A stretch of 48,991 bases of DNA from Nitrososphaera sp. (GCF_013388945.1 NZ_JACAEH010000020.1:1-48991); one strand, 5' to 3'. Shown: positions 31,539 through 39,970, counted from the first letter of the stretch. The notes: a model not told the origin generated them from the sequence alone. Made by a program: numbers and translations.

Positions 31539-32097
31539 CCTCCTTTTTGTGTTGTCGTTCAAGCCGCTTGTACTGTCGTTCATATTCGCGAACCCTTTCA
31601 AGGTTCCTTCGTCTATAGCGCCGTTTCTGTTCTAATATTGCATCGCGGTGTTCCTGCAGGTATCTTTTTGTGTATGCCTTGAACTCCTCCTTATGGGTCT
31701 CGCGCCAGCGGCGAGTGCGTTCTATTTCTTGCCCTCTGTGCGCCAAGTAGTACCGCCGTTTACTAGCAGCTATCTGCACCTTGTGCGATTCACGATAAAC
31801 CCGGCTCTTTTTGGATTTCTCCTGCTTGTGCTCCTCGTACCAGCGACGCGACCTTTCAATGATTTCTTCCCTGTGTCCTTGATAATAGCGCCGCCAACAC
31901 TCTCTTAACTTTTCATAGCGTGGGTCTTTCTCTACAATGAAATTGGCGAGCTGCATTCTTTCCTTGATGCTCATTCTGACGCGTCCGCCGCAGCAGGCAC
32001 ATCGGCCTCGCTTGTCAACATCGACACGCTTCCCACAGCCGACGTTGCAACGATATGTCCCGCGAGCAGATGTCCGACACAGGTCCCTGCAGGCCAC
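31396..32097 (-). CDS. Zinc-binding protein with repeated Arg/Tyr/His helices
   Basis: 233 residues from GTG. The N-terminus has CNVGCGKRVDVDKRGRCACC, likely zinc-binding. Residues about 60-190 hold at least six repeats of about 20 residues with consensus RRYYxxHRxEIxERxRRW, i.e. long basic helices. Such repeats accompany HNH or zinc domains in phage and plasmid proteins and probably bind nucleic acid. The last 45 residues (overlapping a plus-strand gene) are low-complexity. Promoter AAAGCTA about 27 nt upstream on the minus strand. Confidence 0.65.
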   Translation of the reverse strand: MACRDLCRTSARGTYRCNVGCGKRVDVDKRGRCACCGGRVRMSIKERMQLANFIVEKDPRYEKLRECWRRYYQGHREEIIERSRRWYEEHKQEKSKKSRVYRESHKVQIAASKRRYYLAHRGQEIERTRRWRETHKEEFKAYTKRYLQEHRDAILEQKRRYRRRNLERVREYERQYKRLERQHKKEARMLQKESIAGNGDTDTGEMRNRPAFPNSQLPNTTDIDQKPSLLAFS

Positions 32098-32123
32098 GCT
32101 TCGCTAATGGAAGGCGTTGCTAA

Positions 32124-32130
32124 TAGCTTT
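32124..32130 (-). promoter_or_regulatory. AAAGCTA promoter box
   Basis: Minus-strand AAAAAGCTATTAGC; the AAAGCTA core lies 27-33 nt before GTG 32097. Confidence 0.6.
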
Positions 32131-32134
32131 TTAC

Positions 32135-32824
32135 TCAAGAATTTGATTTCAGCTTTAGGTCGAGCAGTGTCTTCAGATCCTCTATGAGCTTGTCAAACGT
32201 CTTAACACGCTCACTTTCTTCAATGCTACTCTCGCTCATTACGTAGCTGCCGTCAGTATCGACTTCTACAATAGCTCGCCCTTTTTTGGCAGGGGTCTTT
32301 ATCGATAGCGTTCCATCTTCATCAGGTGTCACAAAGAATACCTTGATGTTCTTGGTGACAGGTCCTGCTAGTAACTTTAGCTTCCAATAGCCTGTTTGCG
32401 CAATTCTCTCCCGAAGTGTGACCTTAACCGATAACACTGCCAGTACGCTGGAGTCTGTGGGGTCGAAAACTATGATGTCTACGTCAGGAAGATGCATTCC
32501 ATGAGAACCATAGTCGATAACTAGGTTGCGTTTCACTTTATCGAGGCTGTGAGAAAGATTGGAATTGCGTTCCAATGTGTGGCCCTGGACAAGCTCCAAG
32601 CCCAATTCGCGAATCTCCCTATCCAGAATGTAGACAATCAGCTTTTCAAGATTCTTGCCCTTGAAAGCCCTCCAGGATTGCTCGTGGTCATCTCCATCGA
32701 AATGCTTCTTATGCAGTAGTTTTGCTTCCTTCAGAATCCCTGAAATATATCGATAAGTCTGGGTGCCATGTTTTTCTCGTTTCCTTTCATACAATCGAAC
32801 TAGGTCGTCAAAAGTGAAAGGCAC
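32135..32824 (-). CDS. Type II restriction endonuclease (PD-(D/E)XK)
   Basis: 229 residues. GMHLPDVDIIVFDPTDSS then VLAVLSVKVTLRERIAQTGY is a PD-(D/E)XK core (Asp of PDVDI, Lys of SVK) with the K-x-[ST]-[IL]-R-[DE]-R sequence seen in BsaWI-like and other type II enzymes. GTG start overlaps the methylase TAG by one base, with GGAGAAAG about 10 nt upstream. It cuts DNA unprotected by the partner methylase. The recognition sequence cannot be read from sequence. Confidence 0.8.
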   Translation of the reverse strand: MPFTFDDLVRLYERKREKHGTQTYRYISGILKEAKLLHKKHFDGDDHEQSWRAFKGKNLEKLIVYILDREIRELGLELVQGHTLERNSNLSHSLDKVKRNLVIDYGSHGMHLPDVDIIVFDPTDSSVLAVLSVKVTLRERIAQTGYWKLKLLAGPVTKNIKVFFVTPDEDGTLSIKTPAKKGRAIVEVDTDGSYVMSESSIEESERVKTFDKLIEDLKTLLDLKLKSNS

Positions 32825-34116
32825 TAGGCTTTCTCCATTATTATGATGTATTCTGTCGGATAGGCCATCCTGTCAGCGGCGGCGGTTCTGGCAAACTTGC
32901 CAGTCTTTTCATCCCGGGTTAGCGGCAGAATCTTGCTTGGGATTGGGCGCTTGATTATCTGGTGTTTCTTGAACCCTATGTGTTCCATTCCTTCGATAAA
33001 GACCTCTCCGTTTCTGATTTTCACCTTCTTCAGGTCCGTATCTCCTATTACGATGGCTGCCCTGCCGCCTTTCTTGAGAACTCTGTGCATCTCTTCAAAG
33101 CATTGTTGCATTTCAAAGAAGTAGCGTTCGGCACCGGTGGCCTCTCTTCTATCTTTGTCCCGCAGTTCCTTTATTGTTTCCTTTGCAATGGAGCTGTACA
33201 GATCAAGCTCTCCATCTTCCTTTTGTATTGAGCCTATGAATTTCGCTCTAAATTCCTTCAAGCTGTCAACATATCCAAGCCACAATCCGGTCAACTGGTG
33301 TAGGTCAGCATATTCATAGGACGTTACATAAGGAGGACTCGTAACAACTAGCTGTGCTGAATCGTTTGCTAAAGCCAGATTCCTCGCATCTCTGCCGTCA
33401 ACTGTACATTCGATTTCTTGGTTGCGGATAGCGCTCCAGAACTCTTCATTCCTCTTGACCATCCTCTTTGTCTGCAACAAAAAGCTCTGGTATGGGGGCG
33501 CTGGCACCTTGTGCTTGTCTATGGTAGGCTTGACAGACTTCATCATCCATCTTGAGCATCCCTTCAGAATGTTTGAGAAAGAGCAGAGTAGAAAAGCCTG
33601 CACATCTTCATCGTTGACAGCCATGATCCTTCCAAGAATGAGAGCTAGGTCGTGCTTTTGTTTCTCGGGGAACCAATAATCGATTCTGGAATGGGCCGGC
33701 AAATGCACATCAAAGCTTTCAGAAGTAAGGAGCGCCTGACCTTCCTGTTTCACTATGGCCGCCTTCAGATACTCAAAGACAGCACCGACTTCCCGCTTCA
33801 GCTTTTCGGGCTCGATGGCAGTCGTTTTTGCTGTGGAAATCAACACGGCCACGGGATTGACATCGGTTCCATAAGCCCTGCGACCGTTCACTATGGCTTC
33901 CACCAGGGTGGTTCCTGAACCCATGAAGGGGTCGCAAACTAGGTCCCCCGGCTGCGTATTCTCCCTGATGACCCTTGCTGCAAGCTGTGGGATAAACTTG
34001 GCAGGGTACCGGTGATAACCATGCGTAAGATAGGAAGTTTCTGTTCTTGTGGCGTCCTTGAACGACCAGGAATCGTCGACTTCCAGAGACAGCACACCGA
34101 CCTTGCTAGAACTCAA
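32824..34116 (-). CDS. DNA methyltransferase of the restriction-modification pair (N4-cytosine/N6-adenine, beta class)
   Basis: 430 residues from TTG; GTG 34095 (423 residues) sits better, 22-27 nt after the minus-strand box TTATAG. FMGSGTTLVEA (64-74) is the FxGxG SAM motif and LVVTSPPYVTSYEY (256-269) motif IV; the order FxGxG before SPPY and the TSPPY form suggest an m4C methylase of the beta-like group. The adjacent nuclease makes a complete type II system. It could stabilise the element by post-segregational killing and exclude other elements. Confidence 0.88.
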   Translation of the reverse strand: MSSSKVGVLSLEVDDSWSFKDATRTETSYLTHGYHRYPAKFIPQLAARVIRENTQPGDLVCDPFMGSGTTLVEAIVNGRRAYGTDVNPVAVLISTAKTTAIEPEKLKREVGAVFEYLKAAIVKQEGQALLTSESFDVHLPAHSRIDYWFPEKQKHDLALILGRIMAVNDEDVQAFLLCSFSNILKGCSRWMMKSVKPTIDKHKVPAPPYQSFLLQTKRMVKRNEEFWSAIRNQEIECTVDGRDARNLALANDSAQLVVTSPPYVTSYEYADLHQLTGLWLGYVDSLKEFRAKFIGSIQKEDGELDLYSSIAKETIKELRDKDRREATGAERYFFEMQQCFEEMHRVLKKGGRAAIVIGDTDLKKVKIRNGEVFIEGMEHIGFKKHQIIKRPIPSKILPLTRDEKTGKFARTAAADRMAYPTEYIIIMEKA

Positions 34117-34160
34117 CTATAACAGTTTTTTGTTTGTTACTGTCGTCATTAATAATAGGC

Positions 34161-34736
34161 TCACCTTGGCAATCGCGGAAACCGCTTTCTCAACTTCCGG
34201 TAAGTGCACTCAATAATGTCTCGTTCCACCGTGCTGAATACCATATAGTTCATCCAAGTTGACATCACAGTCCAGCCTCCCTTCAGGACTAGTAGGTTAT
34301 AGTAACGTTCATGGTATTCCTCCCAGGAGATCTCTCCCCTGATGTATGCAAAGAAATCAAAGCCGGCGTCGTACATTCCATAATCAAGCGCACTTGTCAC
34401 AAACGTTATCGCTACAGTGCCTCCCACATTGGCAAAGGCAATGGCCCCAACCATGGCCATTCCGCCTATCAAGATGGCTTTGGGATAGCGGTATCGCATC
34501 TTGATGATGTCCTTGTAGTAAAAGTAGAACAGAAACATTGAAACAGCCATTATGGCGGCCAGTATCAACGGGTTGATGATCGGACTGACCAAGGGGGCCA
34601 TTTCAGATGGTCCGAGGTGGGAGAATGCAAGAGGTGCTATTATCAATCCCGCAAGGCTAAAGGGCATACTCTTCTGTCGAAGGTCCTGGGGCCTTCTACG
34701 GAGCAGAGCCAGTACGAGAGAAACGACCTCGAACAC
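34161..34736 (-). CDS. Multi-TM membrane protein
   Basis: 191 residues from GTG. Hydrophobic segments at about 5-14, 27-40, 52-73 (INPLILAAIMAVSMFLFYFY), 86-110 (AILIGGMAMVGAIAFANVGG) and a possible one near 150-165, with a basic C-terminus (RKLRKRFPRLPR). It lies upstream of the methylase on the same strand but 44 nt apart. No family recognised. Confidence 0.55.
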   Translation of the reverse strand: MFEVVSLVLALLRRRPQDLRQKSMPFSLAGLIIAPLAFSHLGPSEMAPLVSPIINPLILAAIMAVSMFLFYFYYKDIIKMRYRYPKAILIGGMAMVGAIAFANVGGTVAITFVTSALDYGMYDAGFDFFAYIRGEISWEEYHERYYNLLVLKGGWTVMSTWMNYMVFSTVERDIIECTYRKLRKRFPRLPR

Positions 34737-34884
34737 CTTCTCTATGTAGGTCTCTCAGCCATATCCCTTTCGGATGCCTTTTTGTAGAGGACTTTTATAG
34801 TAATATTCACTATCGTGGTGGCGCCTGAAATGTTCTCGTGTCAAACTAAGAATCCTTTTATTATACTAGGTTGAAACTTCCATT

Positions 34885-35073
34885 GTGGTAACTGGTTCTG
34901 ACATGGCTGCGGAGTATGACGAGGTAGTAAAAAAGGCACAACAGCAACCTGGCATAGCAGAACTGATGAAGGCGTATGGCAGATACGACGAGCTCGTGAA
35001 ACGAGCTAATGCATATTTGTCTAGGCCCGGCACGAAAGTTATAATATCTACATCCAACTCATCCTCACAGTAG
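34885..35073 (+). CDS. Small helical protein upstream of the SDH-type protease
   Basis: 62 residues from GTG 34885; TTTTATTATAC lies 30 nt upstream and supports it (ATG 34903 is the alternative). Helical, YDEVVKKAQQQPGIAELMKA, then a Ser/Asn-rich tail. It precedes the protease by 18 nt and may be a partner or substrate. No family recognised. Confidence 0.5.
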   Translation: MVTGSDMAAEYDEVVKKAQQQPGIAELMKAYGRYDELVKRANAYLSRPGTKVIISTSNSSSQ

Positions 35074-35091
35074 CAGGATGAAGTTAACCTA

Positions 35092-36066
35092 ATGCCTACC
35101 TGGGGCGAGATAATAGAAGAGCTCCAGCAGGTTGCGAGCAGAGAAAACATAATCCCTTTTGACAGCGTTCGCAAGAAATACCTTGCCAAGCTGCAGCAAA
35201 AGACGGGCAGAAACGTTATTCTGTACGCAACAAAGTGGATGCAAACAGACGTCAACGTAGACCCTAACAGCCTGAGTATAACCTTCGAGGACCTGCAAGG
35301 GTTGATGGAGGTGATCCATGGCCTAAACGGCGGGGCACTGGACCTTATAGTGCACAGCCCCGGCGGTTTGGCAGAGGCCACGGAAGCAATGGTCTCTTAT
35401 CTTAGGACAAAGTTTCAGAATATCCGGGTCATCATCCCACAGGCCGCAATGTCTGCTGCCACCATGCTCGCTTGTTCTGCAAACTCGATTGTGATGGGCA
35501 AGCATTCCTTTCTGGGCCCTATTGACCCGCAGATGATGGTACTCACTAAATTGGGGCCAAAAGCCGTGCCGGCGCATGACATTCTAAAGCAATTCCAGCT
35601 TGCCAGAACTGAATGCCGAGATCCTGCTAACCTCGGCTCTTGGATGCCCATTCTGGAACAGTACGGGCCTGCTTTGCTGGTAGAATGTGATAACGCTATA
35701 CAGCTGTCTGAGAGCCTTGTCTCTGAATGGCTTTCCAACTACATGTTTTTGGGTGCTGGAGATGCAGAAGAAAAAGCGAAAAGGATCGCGCAATATCTGT
35801 CGAACCATGACAATTTCAGGACTCACTCAAGGCCCATTAGCAGAACTAAAGCCAGAGAACTTGGGCTTTACATAGAAGACTTAGAGAGAGACCAAGAATT
35901 TCAGGACCTTGTATTGTCTATTTACCATGCTACAACTCACACCTTCAACGGCACCAATGCCCTCAAAATCATTGAAAATCACCGAGGTAAGGCGTTCATG
36001 AAAACAATGAACTTGCCGCCTCCCCCGGTTCAGCCACCTGAACCTGCTGGTCAGGGAAGGTCGTGA
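35092..36066 (+). CDS. SDH/ClpP-like serine protease (SDH_sah family)
   Basis: 324 residues. LIVHSPGGLAEATEAMVSYL (85-104) gives the oxyanion/HSPGG turn. VIIPQAAMSAATMLACSANS (113-132) carries the nucleophile Ser121 in the ClpP/SppA fold. SFLGPIDPQM (139-148) is the conserved GPIDPQ of SDH_sah proteins. The third triad member is not obvious. The family (serine dehydrogenase proteinase, membrane-associated or soluble) has unclear substrates. A Pro-rich tail follows. In operon with the small gene before it. Its placement in the cargo arm suggests defence or host-interaction duty. Confidence 0.85.
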   Translation: MPTWGEIIEELQQVASRENIIPFDSVRKKYLAKLQQKTGRNVILYATKWMQTDVNVDPNSLSITFEDLQGLMEVIHGLNGGALDLIVHSPGGLAEATEAMVSYLRTKFQNIRVIIPQAAMSAATMLACSANSIVMGKHSFLGPIDPQMMVLTKLGPKAVPAHDILKQFQLARTECRDPANLGSWMPILEQYGPALLVECDNAIQLSESLVSEWLSNYMFLGAGDAEEKAKRIAQYLSNHDNFRTHSRPISRTKARELGLYIEDLERDQEFQDLVLSIYHATTHTFNGTNALKIIENHRGKAFMKTMNLPPPPVQPPEPAGQGRS

Positions 36067-36107
36067 TAAGAGCCGGTCGCTATCCTAGCAGTATCGTCGA
36101 GTGATGT

Positions 36108-36956
36108 CTAAGGTTTGTTCTTGACCATCCAGTCTACCAACTGGTAGAACCTACGTGCCTGCATGATAAAGATCAGAAGATAGCCGTGCATTTCTTCCCT
36201 TGTCATTCTTTTCCCGGTCGGGTGGCCAGATTCATTCCTTTGGTAGCGGATCAAAGTGAAGATGCCCTGAATCTGGGTTTCCAGTGCATCCTGCAATTCA
36301 TCTGGAAAGTGTTTCTTGAAATCATTCACCACCTTCATTGTCAGGTCAAACTTCTCCTTTGTACTCCCACGCTCTTTGATTTTCTCTAGCTTCGCTTTGT
36401 CAGGACCAGTTGTGTAATTGTGAAGGGCCTCGAAGAATCTGTCAAAGGTGGCCTCAGAAGCAACTCCGAGCATCACAGAAGCGGCCAACAAATTGTTGTT
36501 TCTAAAGCATTGTAGACTCTCTTCTAGATACATGAGTACGATTGGGTCCGGATTAGGGACTTTATCTTTGAATTGCCTTATGTAACCCTCCGGGTCGTGG
36601 GGATTGGGATCTCCTTTCAGAACCGACTCCCCATATTCTGTAATTGTGAACCATGGCGAGTCCCATTCGGAATGAATGTTCAACCCCCAAGCTAGTATTC
36701 CTTCATTGAAGAGATGCGATACAGCCGTCAAAACCCTGCGCCCATTCGTTGGATGTCGCATTCGGGCATTTCGGGCTTCGCCGTTCGGTGAATCAATCCG
36801 GCCTTTCTCGGCAGCTATTATCTGAATTGTCGTATAGAGGTTTGCAAGCTGCGAGCCCCCACCTTCATTTGGTCTCGCATGCAATATTCGGTTAAGGGCC
36901 TCGAAAGCGAAGGTTCTGATCTCGCTGATCTCGAAGATTGGTTCCACGCGTGACAA
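36108..36956 (-). CDS. HEPN-like protein with N-terminal winged helix
   Basis: 282 residues. Residues about 60-115 look like a wHTH (GRRVLTAVSHLFNEGILAWG, then WFTITEYGESVL). Residues about 140-280 are helical with RYQRNESGHPTG (237-248), a match to the R-N-x3-H motif of HEPN RNases, here intact (R240, N241, H245). HEPN domains act in Abi, toxin-antitoxin and CRISPR systems. Convergent with the protease gene. Domain call moderate; RNase activity inferred. Confidence 0.6.
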   Translation of the reverse strand: MSRVEPIFEISEIRTFAFEALNRILHARPNEGGGSQLANLYTTIQIIAAEKGRIDSPNGEARNARMRHPTNGRRVLTAVSHLFNEGILAWGLNIHSEWDSPWFTITEYGESVLKGDPNPHDPEGYIRQFKDKVPNPDPIVLMYLEESLQCFRNNNLLAASVMLGVASEATFDRFFEALHNYTTGPDKAKLEKIKERGSTKEKFDLTMKVVNDFKKHFPDELQDALETQIQGIFTLIRYQRNESGHPTGKRMTREEMHGYLLIFIMQARRFYQLVDWMVKNKP

Positions 36957-37046
36957 TTAATTTCCGTTTTCATATGGAACCTAATAAAACTATAGAACAT
37001 TTGCCCTGCATTTCGATTGGGCGATAGGGTTGAAGCGCGCAGGTTC

Positions 37047-38354
37047 CTAGCTTGGCAGTTTGATTATTGCATCGCCAGGAGGAAGGTCCCTCACATACTC
37101 CCATCCATCCATTATGTGAGTGCGAACTTCCTCAAGGGGTACAACCTTCTGAGTATTGCCGTTCAGGCCAAGATTCCTTTTTGTTTTTTCCTGAAAGAGC
37201 TTGTTGATCTGGGCGGGTGTCAGCGATGAAAGGTCACCCATTGCATCTATCTCCTGCGCGGAATAGCCGGCCATCTCGAGGAACTGACGGTTCCACTGCG
37301 CTCTTATCAAATCCTGCGACATTACTTCTCGCTTTGTTGTCGTTACCAGATGCTTCTCGGCCGCTTTGGCGAATGCCTCTCGCATCTGCTCGATAAGGTC
37401 CTCAGGCAACTTCTTCTTGTTTAAAGTATAGACGTGCTCGATGTCTCCTTTATGACCCATCCAGAATACGCGCCAGTCCTCGATGATTATCCTGTCTCCC
37501 TCCGCCATCATCATTCTTGTATCAAAGTAGGTCCGAAGGATGTATGGCCGCCAGTCAAAACCGGCCTTCCTTATGGCAGTTCTCATAGAGTCTCCGATGT
37601 TCGTAGTCCTGATGTGGCCTGGATGCTTGTTATACTTGATCGAGTTAACGATTGGTGACTCTGGCTTTATCTTCTCTCCTCGTCGGAGGCGAAGCTCCAG
37701 GAGCTCCCTGATGTACTGGCATCCTTCGTCGGGCATGAATGTGATATACTGGTGTCCTGCCTTTGACAGATTCTCGCGTACCATAACAAGAGTAGGAATC
37801 TTCTCGAACTCTACAGTCTTTTTCTTGTGGTTTACCTTCATTTCTGGCAGGTCCCGGACTTGCAGGCCATCATCCCCTAGGTAGTTCCCGACGACCTCTG
37901 GCCTCAACCCTGCAAAGCCAACAAGAGTACATTCGACCTTCTGCTTCTGGTCCGCTGCGTTGAGGACCCTTCTAACCTGATCGGGGGTAGGGGATTGCTC
38001 GTCTGAGACCTTTGTCGAAGACTTGCTCTTTGGCAGTTTGAATTTTTGAATGATTTGAATCTGATTATGGAAGAACCACGATTTTAGAGACTTGACATAA
38101 TCCTGCATGTAGGTTGGTTGCTTTCCTTCTTTCTCTAGCGCAGAAAGCACATCGTAGATGAGATCTGCGGCCTCTTTTGCAGTCATGGTCGCCATCTTTG
38201 CCGTTGTCGTGTTAAAGACTCTGCAAACATATCCGACGCGCTGAAGGCTTTTGTCGGCATTTGCCGGACTAGAGCGCTTTAGATTGTTGTACCAGCGCTC
38301 AAGATTCTTGTCTTCAGCAAGCAAGCCCTTGTAGTTGTATCGTTCCCCAGACAC
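37047..38354 (-). CDS. int: Tyrosine integrase of the 25.7-kb element
   Basis: 435 residues. Catalytic order: R151 (GFAGLRPEVVGN), R274 in RPYILRTYFDTR (Tyr at the usual HxxR His), G300-H301 in FWMGHKGDIEH, and Y309. An N-terminal SAM-like core-binding domain (about 15-105). It lies 54 bp from the tRNA 3' end, inside the element and intact (not split by integration as in SSV-type elements). It recombines attP with the 3' end of tRNA-Ala. Firm call. Confidence 0.92.
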   Translation of the reverse strand: MSGERYNYKGLLAEDKNLERWYNNLKRSSPANADKSLQRVGYVCRVFNTTTAKMATMTAKEAADLIYDVLSALEKEGKQPTYMQDYVKSLKSWFFHNQIQIIQKFKLPKSKSSTKVSDEQSPTPDQVRRVLNAADQKQKVECTLVGFAGLRPEVVGNYLGDDGLQVRDLPEMKVNHKKKTVEFEKIPTLVMVRENLSKAGHQYITFMPDEGCQYIRELLELRLRRGEKIKPESPIVNSIKYNKHPGHIRTTNIGDSMRTAIRKAGFDWRPYILRTYFDTRMMMAEGDRIIIEDWRVFWMGHKGDIEHVYTLNKKKLPEDLIEQMREAFAKAAEKHLVTTTKREVMSQDLIRAQWNRQFLEMAGYSAQEIDAMGDLSSLTPAQINKLFQEKTKRNLGLNGNTQKVVPLEEVRTHIMDGWEYVRDLPPGDAIIKLPS

Positions 38355-38407
38355 GGCTAGATGTCATAAAAGGGCCAAATAGATAAGGGTTCTGAATACA
38401 TATAGGA

Positions 38408-38427
38408 GTGGACTGGGCGGGATTTGA
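38408..38427. repeat. attR of the 25.7-kb element
   Basis: GTGGACTGGGCGGGATTTGA, covering the 3' acceptor and T-arm end of tRNA-Ala; identical to 12702-12721. Confidence 0.88.
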
Positions 38428-38481
38428 ACCCGCGACCTCTCGCTTGCGAAGCGAGCATTACTACCCCTGAACTACCAGCCC
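38409..38481 (-). tRNA. tRNA-Ala(CGC)
   Basis: 73 nt on the minus strand. Acceptor GGGCTGG with CCAGTCC (one wobble pair) plus discriminator A, no encoded CCA. Anticodon arm CTCGC-TTCGCAA-GCGAG, anticodon CGC (codon GCG). T arm GCGGG-TTCAAAT-CCCGC. The D stem is weak (GTTC against GTAA). The 3' end is the attachment site. The minus-strand box GTTTTATATT lies about 27-36 nt upstream. Confidence 0.92.
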
Positions 38482-38507
38482 GGCAGGTCTGTCGTTGCTG
38501 GCGCCCG

Positions 38508-38517
38508 AATATAAAAC
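38508..38517 (-). promoter_or_regulatory. TATA box of tRNA-Ala
   Basis: GTTTTATATT on the minus strand, 27-36 nt before the mature tRNA 5' end. Confidence 0.6.
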
Positions 38518-38563
38518 ATCGGAGCGATAAAATCATAAGCACAAGCCATCCAGCTGTAGCGGG

Positions 38564-39970
38564 ATGCAAAACTCGTGCGACGTGCTGGTAACAAACGCCC
38601 AGGCAGTCGTCCCGAAGGCGGGCGTCGTCGAGACAAACATCCTGATAGAGGACGGCAGGATAAAGGCGCTAGAAAAGTCGGCAGAAAACGTGCAGGCGTC
38701 AAGGAGGATAAACGCAGCCGGCAGGTACGTCCTGCCCGGCGCAATTGACCCGCACGTGCACTATGGCGTCTACACGCCGATAGAAGAGGCCGCAAGGACA
38801 GAGTCGCGCTCTGCAGCTGTCGGCGGCGTGACTACGATGGTGCGCATGCTCCGGCTTTATGACGACAGCTACCGCGCAATTGAAAAGCAGCTGCAGGCAA
38901 GCAAGGGATCACACTACATCGACTACGCCATACACGCGTCGATACTGAAAAAGGAGCAGGTAAAGGACATCCCCTACCTGAAAAGCATCGGCGTCAATTC
39001 TCTAAAGATATACATGAACCTCGGCGCGGACCTGAACCACATCTACATGGACCTTGACCCCGGCGAGCACAGGGTCAAGGACGGCGAGGTGAACATGGAC
39101 GACAGCCTGCTCTCGTCTATTGTTAAGCAGGGAGCCCGCGCGCACTCGACTGTTCTTGTCCACGCGGAGGACCCGGCGGTATGCGCCGAGCACATCAGGC
39201 GCGGCAGGGAAACGAAAATGTCGGGACTGAAGGCGTGGTCCGACTGCAGGCCGCCTTCGTCAGAGGCTGCAAGCGTCGCCAAGATTTCTGAGATTGGTCG
39301 AAAATTCGGCGCCAGCCTGTATTTCGTCCACATCGGATCAAACGCCGCAATTGACGCAATACTGAACGAGCGCCAGAAAGGAAAAGCAAACTATTACATC
39401 GAGACCTGCCCGCAGTACCTGACCCACACGTTTGACTTTGACAGTTTAAAAGGCAAGGTGGTCCCGCCCATCCGCTCAAAAAGCGACGTGCAGAGCGTGT
39501 GGTCTGCACTCAGAAACGGCGTGATTGACACAATCGGCACGGACCACGTCGCAAACAGGCTCGATATGAAGATGGGCGACGGCGACCTCTGGTCCGCGCT
39601 TGCAGGCTTTCCCGGCATAGCGACGATGATTCCGGTGCTTTTGCACCACGGCGTCAACCAGGACAGGATAGGGATAGAGCGCGTCGCAGAGCTGACAAGC
39701 TACAACACTGCAAGGATACTTGGCATGTACCCCAAAAAGGGCGCGATTCAGCCGGGCTCCGACGCCGACCTTGTGATAGTCGACATGGATCTTGAGCAAA
39801 AGGTGACGCCGGAATTGCTGCAGTCATATTCAGACTATACGATTTACGACGGGCAGAAGATGAAGGGCTGGCCGGTCCTGACGATGGTGCGCGGAAAAGT
39901 CGTGATGGAAGACGGAAAGGTAGCAGGCGACGCGCTGGGCCACGGCCAGTTTGTAAAAAGGCCGGCCTAG
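38564..39970 (+). CDS. Dihydropyrimidinase/dihydroorotase-type cyclic amidohydrolase
   Basis: 468 residues. The metal-binding motif is GAIDPHVHYG (about 59-68). SLKIYMN (about 146-152) supplies the Lys that is carboxylated in this family. VLVHAEDP gives the next His, VHIGS the fourth, and DTIGTDHV (about 318-325) the catalytic Asp. The end AIQPGSDADLVIVDMDLEQK is the small beta domain. Family: hydantoinase/dihydropyrimidinase (opening cyclic ureides) or dihydroorotase. Length (about 460) favours the hydantoinase side. Zn-dependent, cytoplasmic. ATAAAATC lies about 30-35 nt upstream. Confidence 0.88.
   Translation: MQNSCDVLVTNAQAVVPKAGVVETNILIEDGRIKALEKSAENVQASRRINAAGRYVLPGAIDPHVHYGVYTPIEEAARTESRSAAVGGVTTMVRMLRLYDDSYRAIEKQLQASKGSHYIDYAIHASILKKEQVKDIPYLKSIGVNSLKIYMNLGADLNHIYMDLDPGEHRVKDGEVNMDDSLLSSIVKQGARAHSTVLVHAEDPAVCAEHIRRGRETKMSGLKAWSDCRPPSSEAASVAKISEIGRKFGASLYFVHIGSNAAIDAILNERQKGKANYYIETCPQYLTHTFDFDSLKGKVVPPIRSKSDVQSVWSALRNGVIDTIGTDHVANRLDMKMGDGDLWSALAGFPGIATMIPVLLHHGVNQDRIGIERVAELTSYNTARILGMYPKKGAIQPGSDADLVIVDMDLEQKVTPELLQSYSDYTIYDGQKMKGWPVLTMVRGKVVMEDGKVAGDALGHGQFVKRPA

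Larger units (their letters stand above)
12702..38427. mobile_element. 25.7-kb element integrated in tRNA-Ala(CGC)
   Basis: Bounded by a 20-bp direct repeat (12702-12721 and 38408-38427), the right copy being the 3' end of an intact tRNA-Ala gene. The tyrosine integrase lies 54 bp from the tRNA. Genes inside differ in promoter type from the flanks and are rich in small zinc-ribbon, RHH and membrane proteins, restriction-modification and defence-like genes. No known capsid, packaging, conjugation or replication protein was recognised, so it may be an unrecognised virus, a plasmid-like or a cryptic element. Confidence 0.85.
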
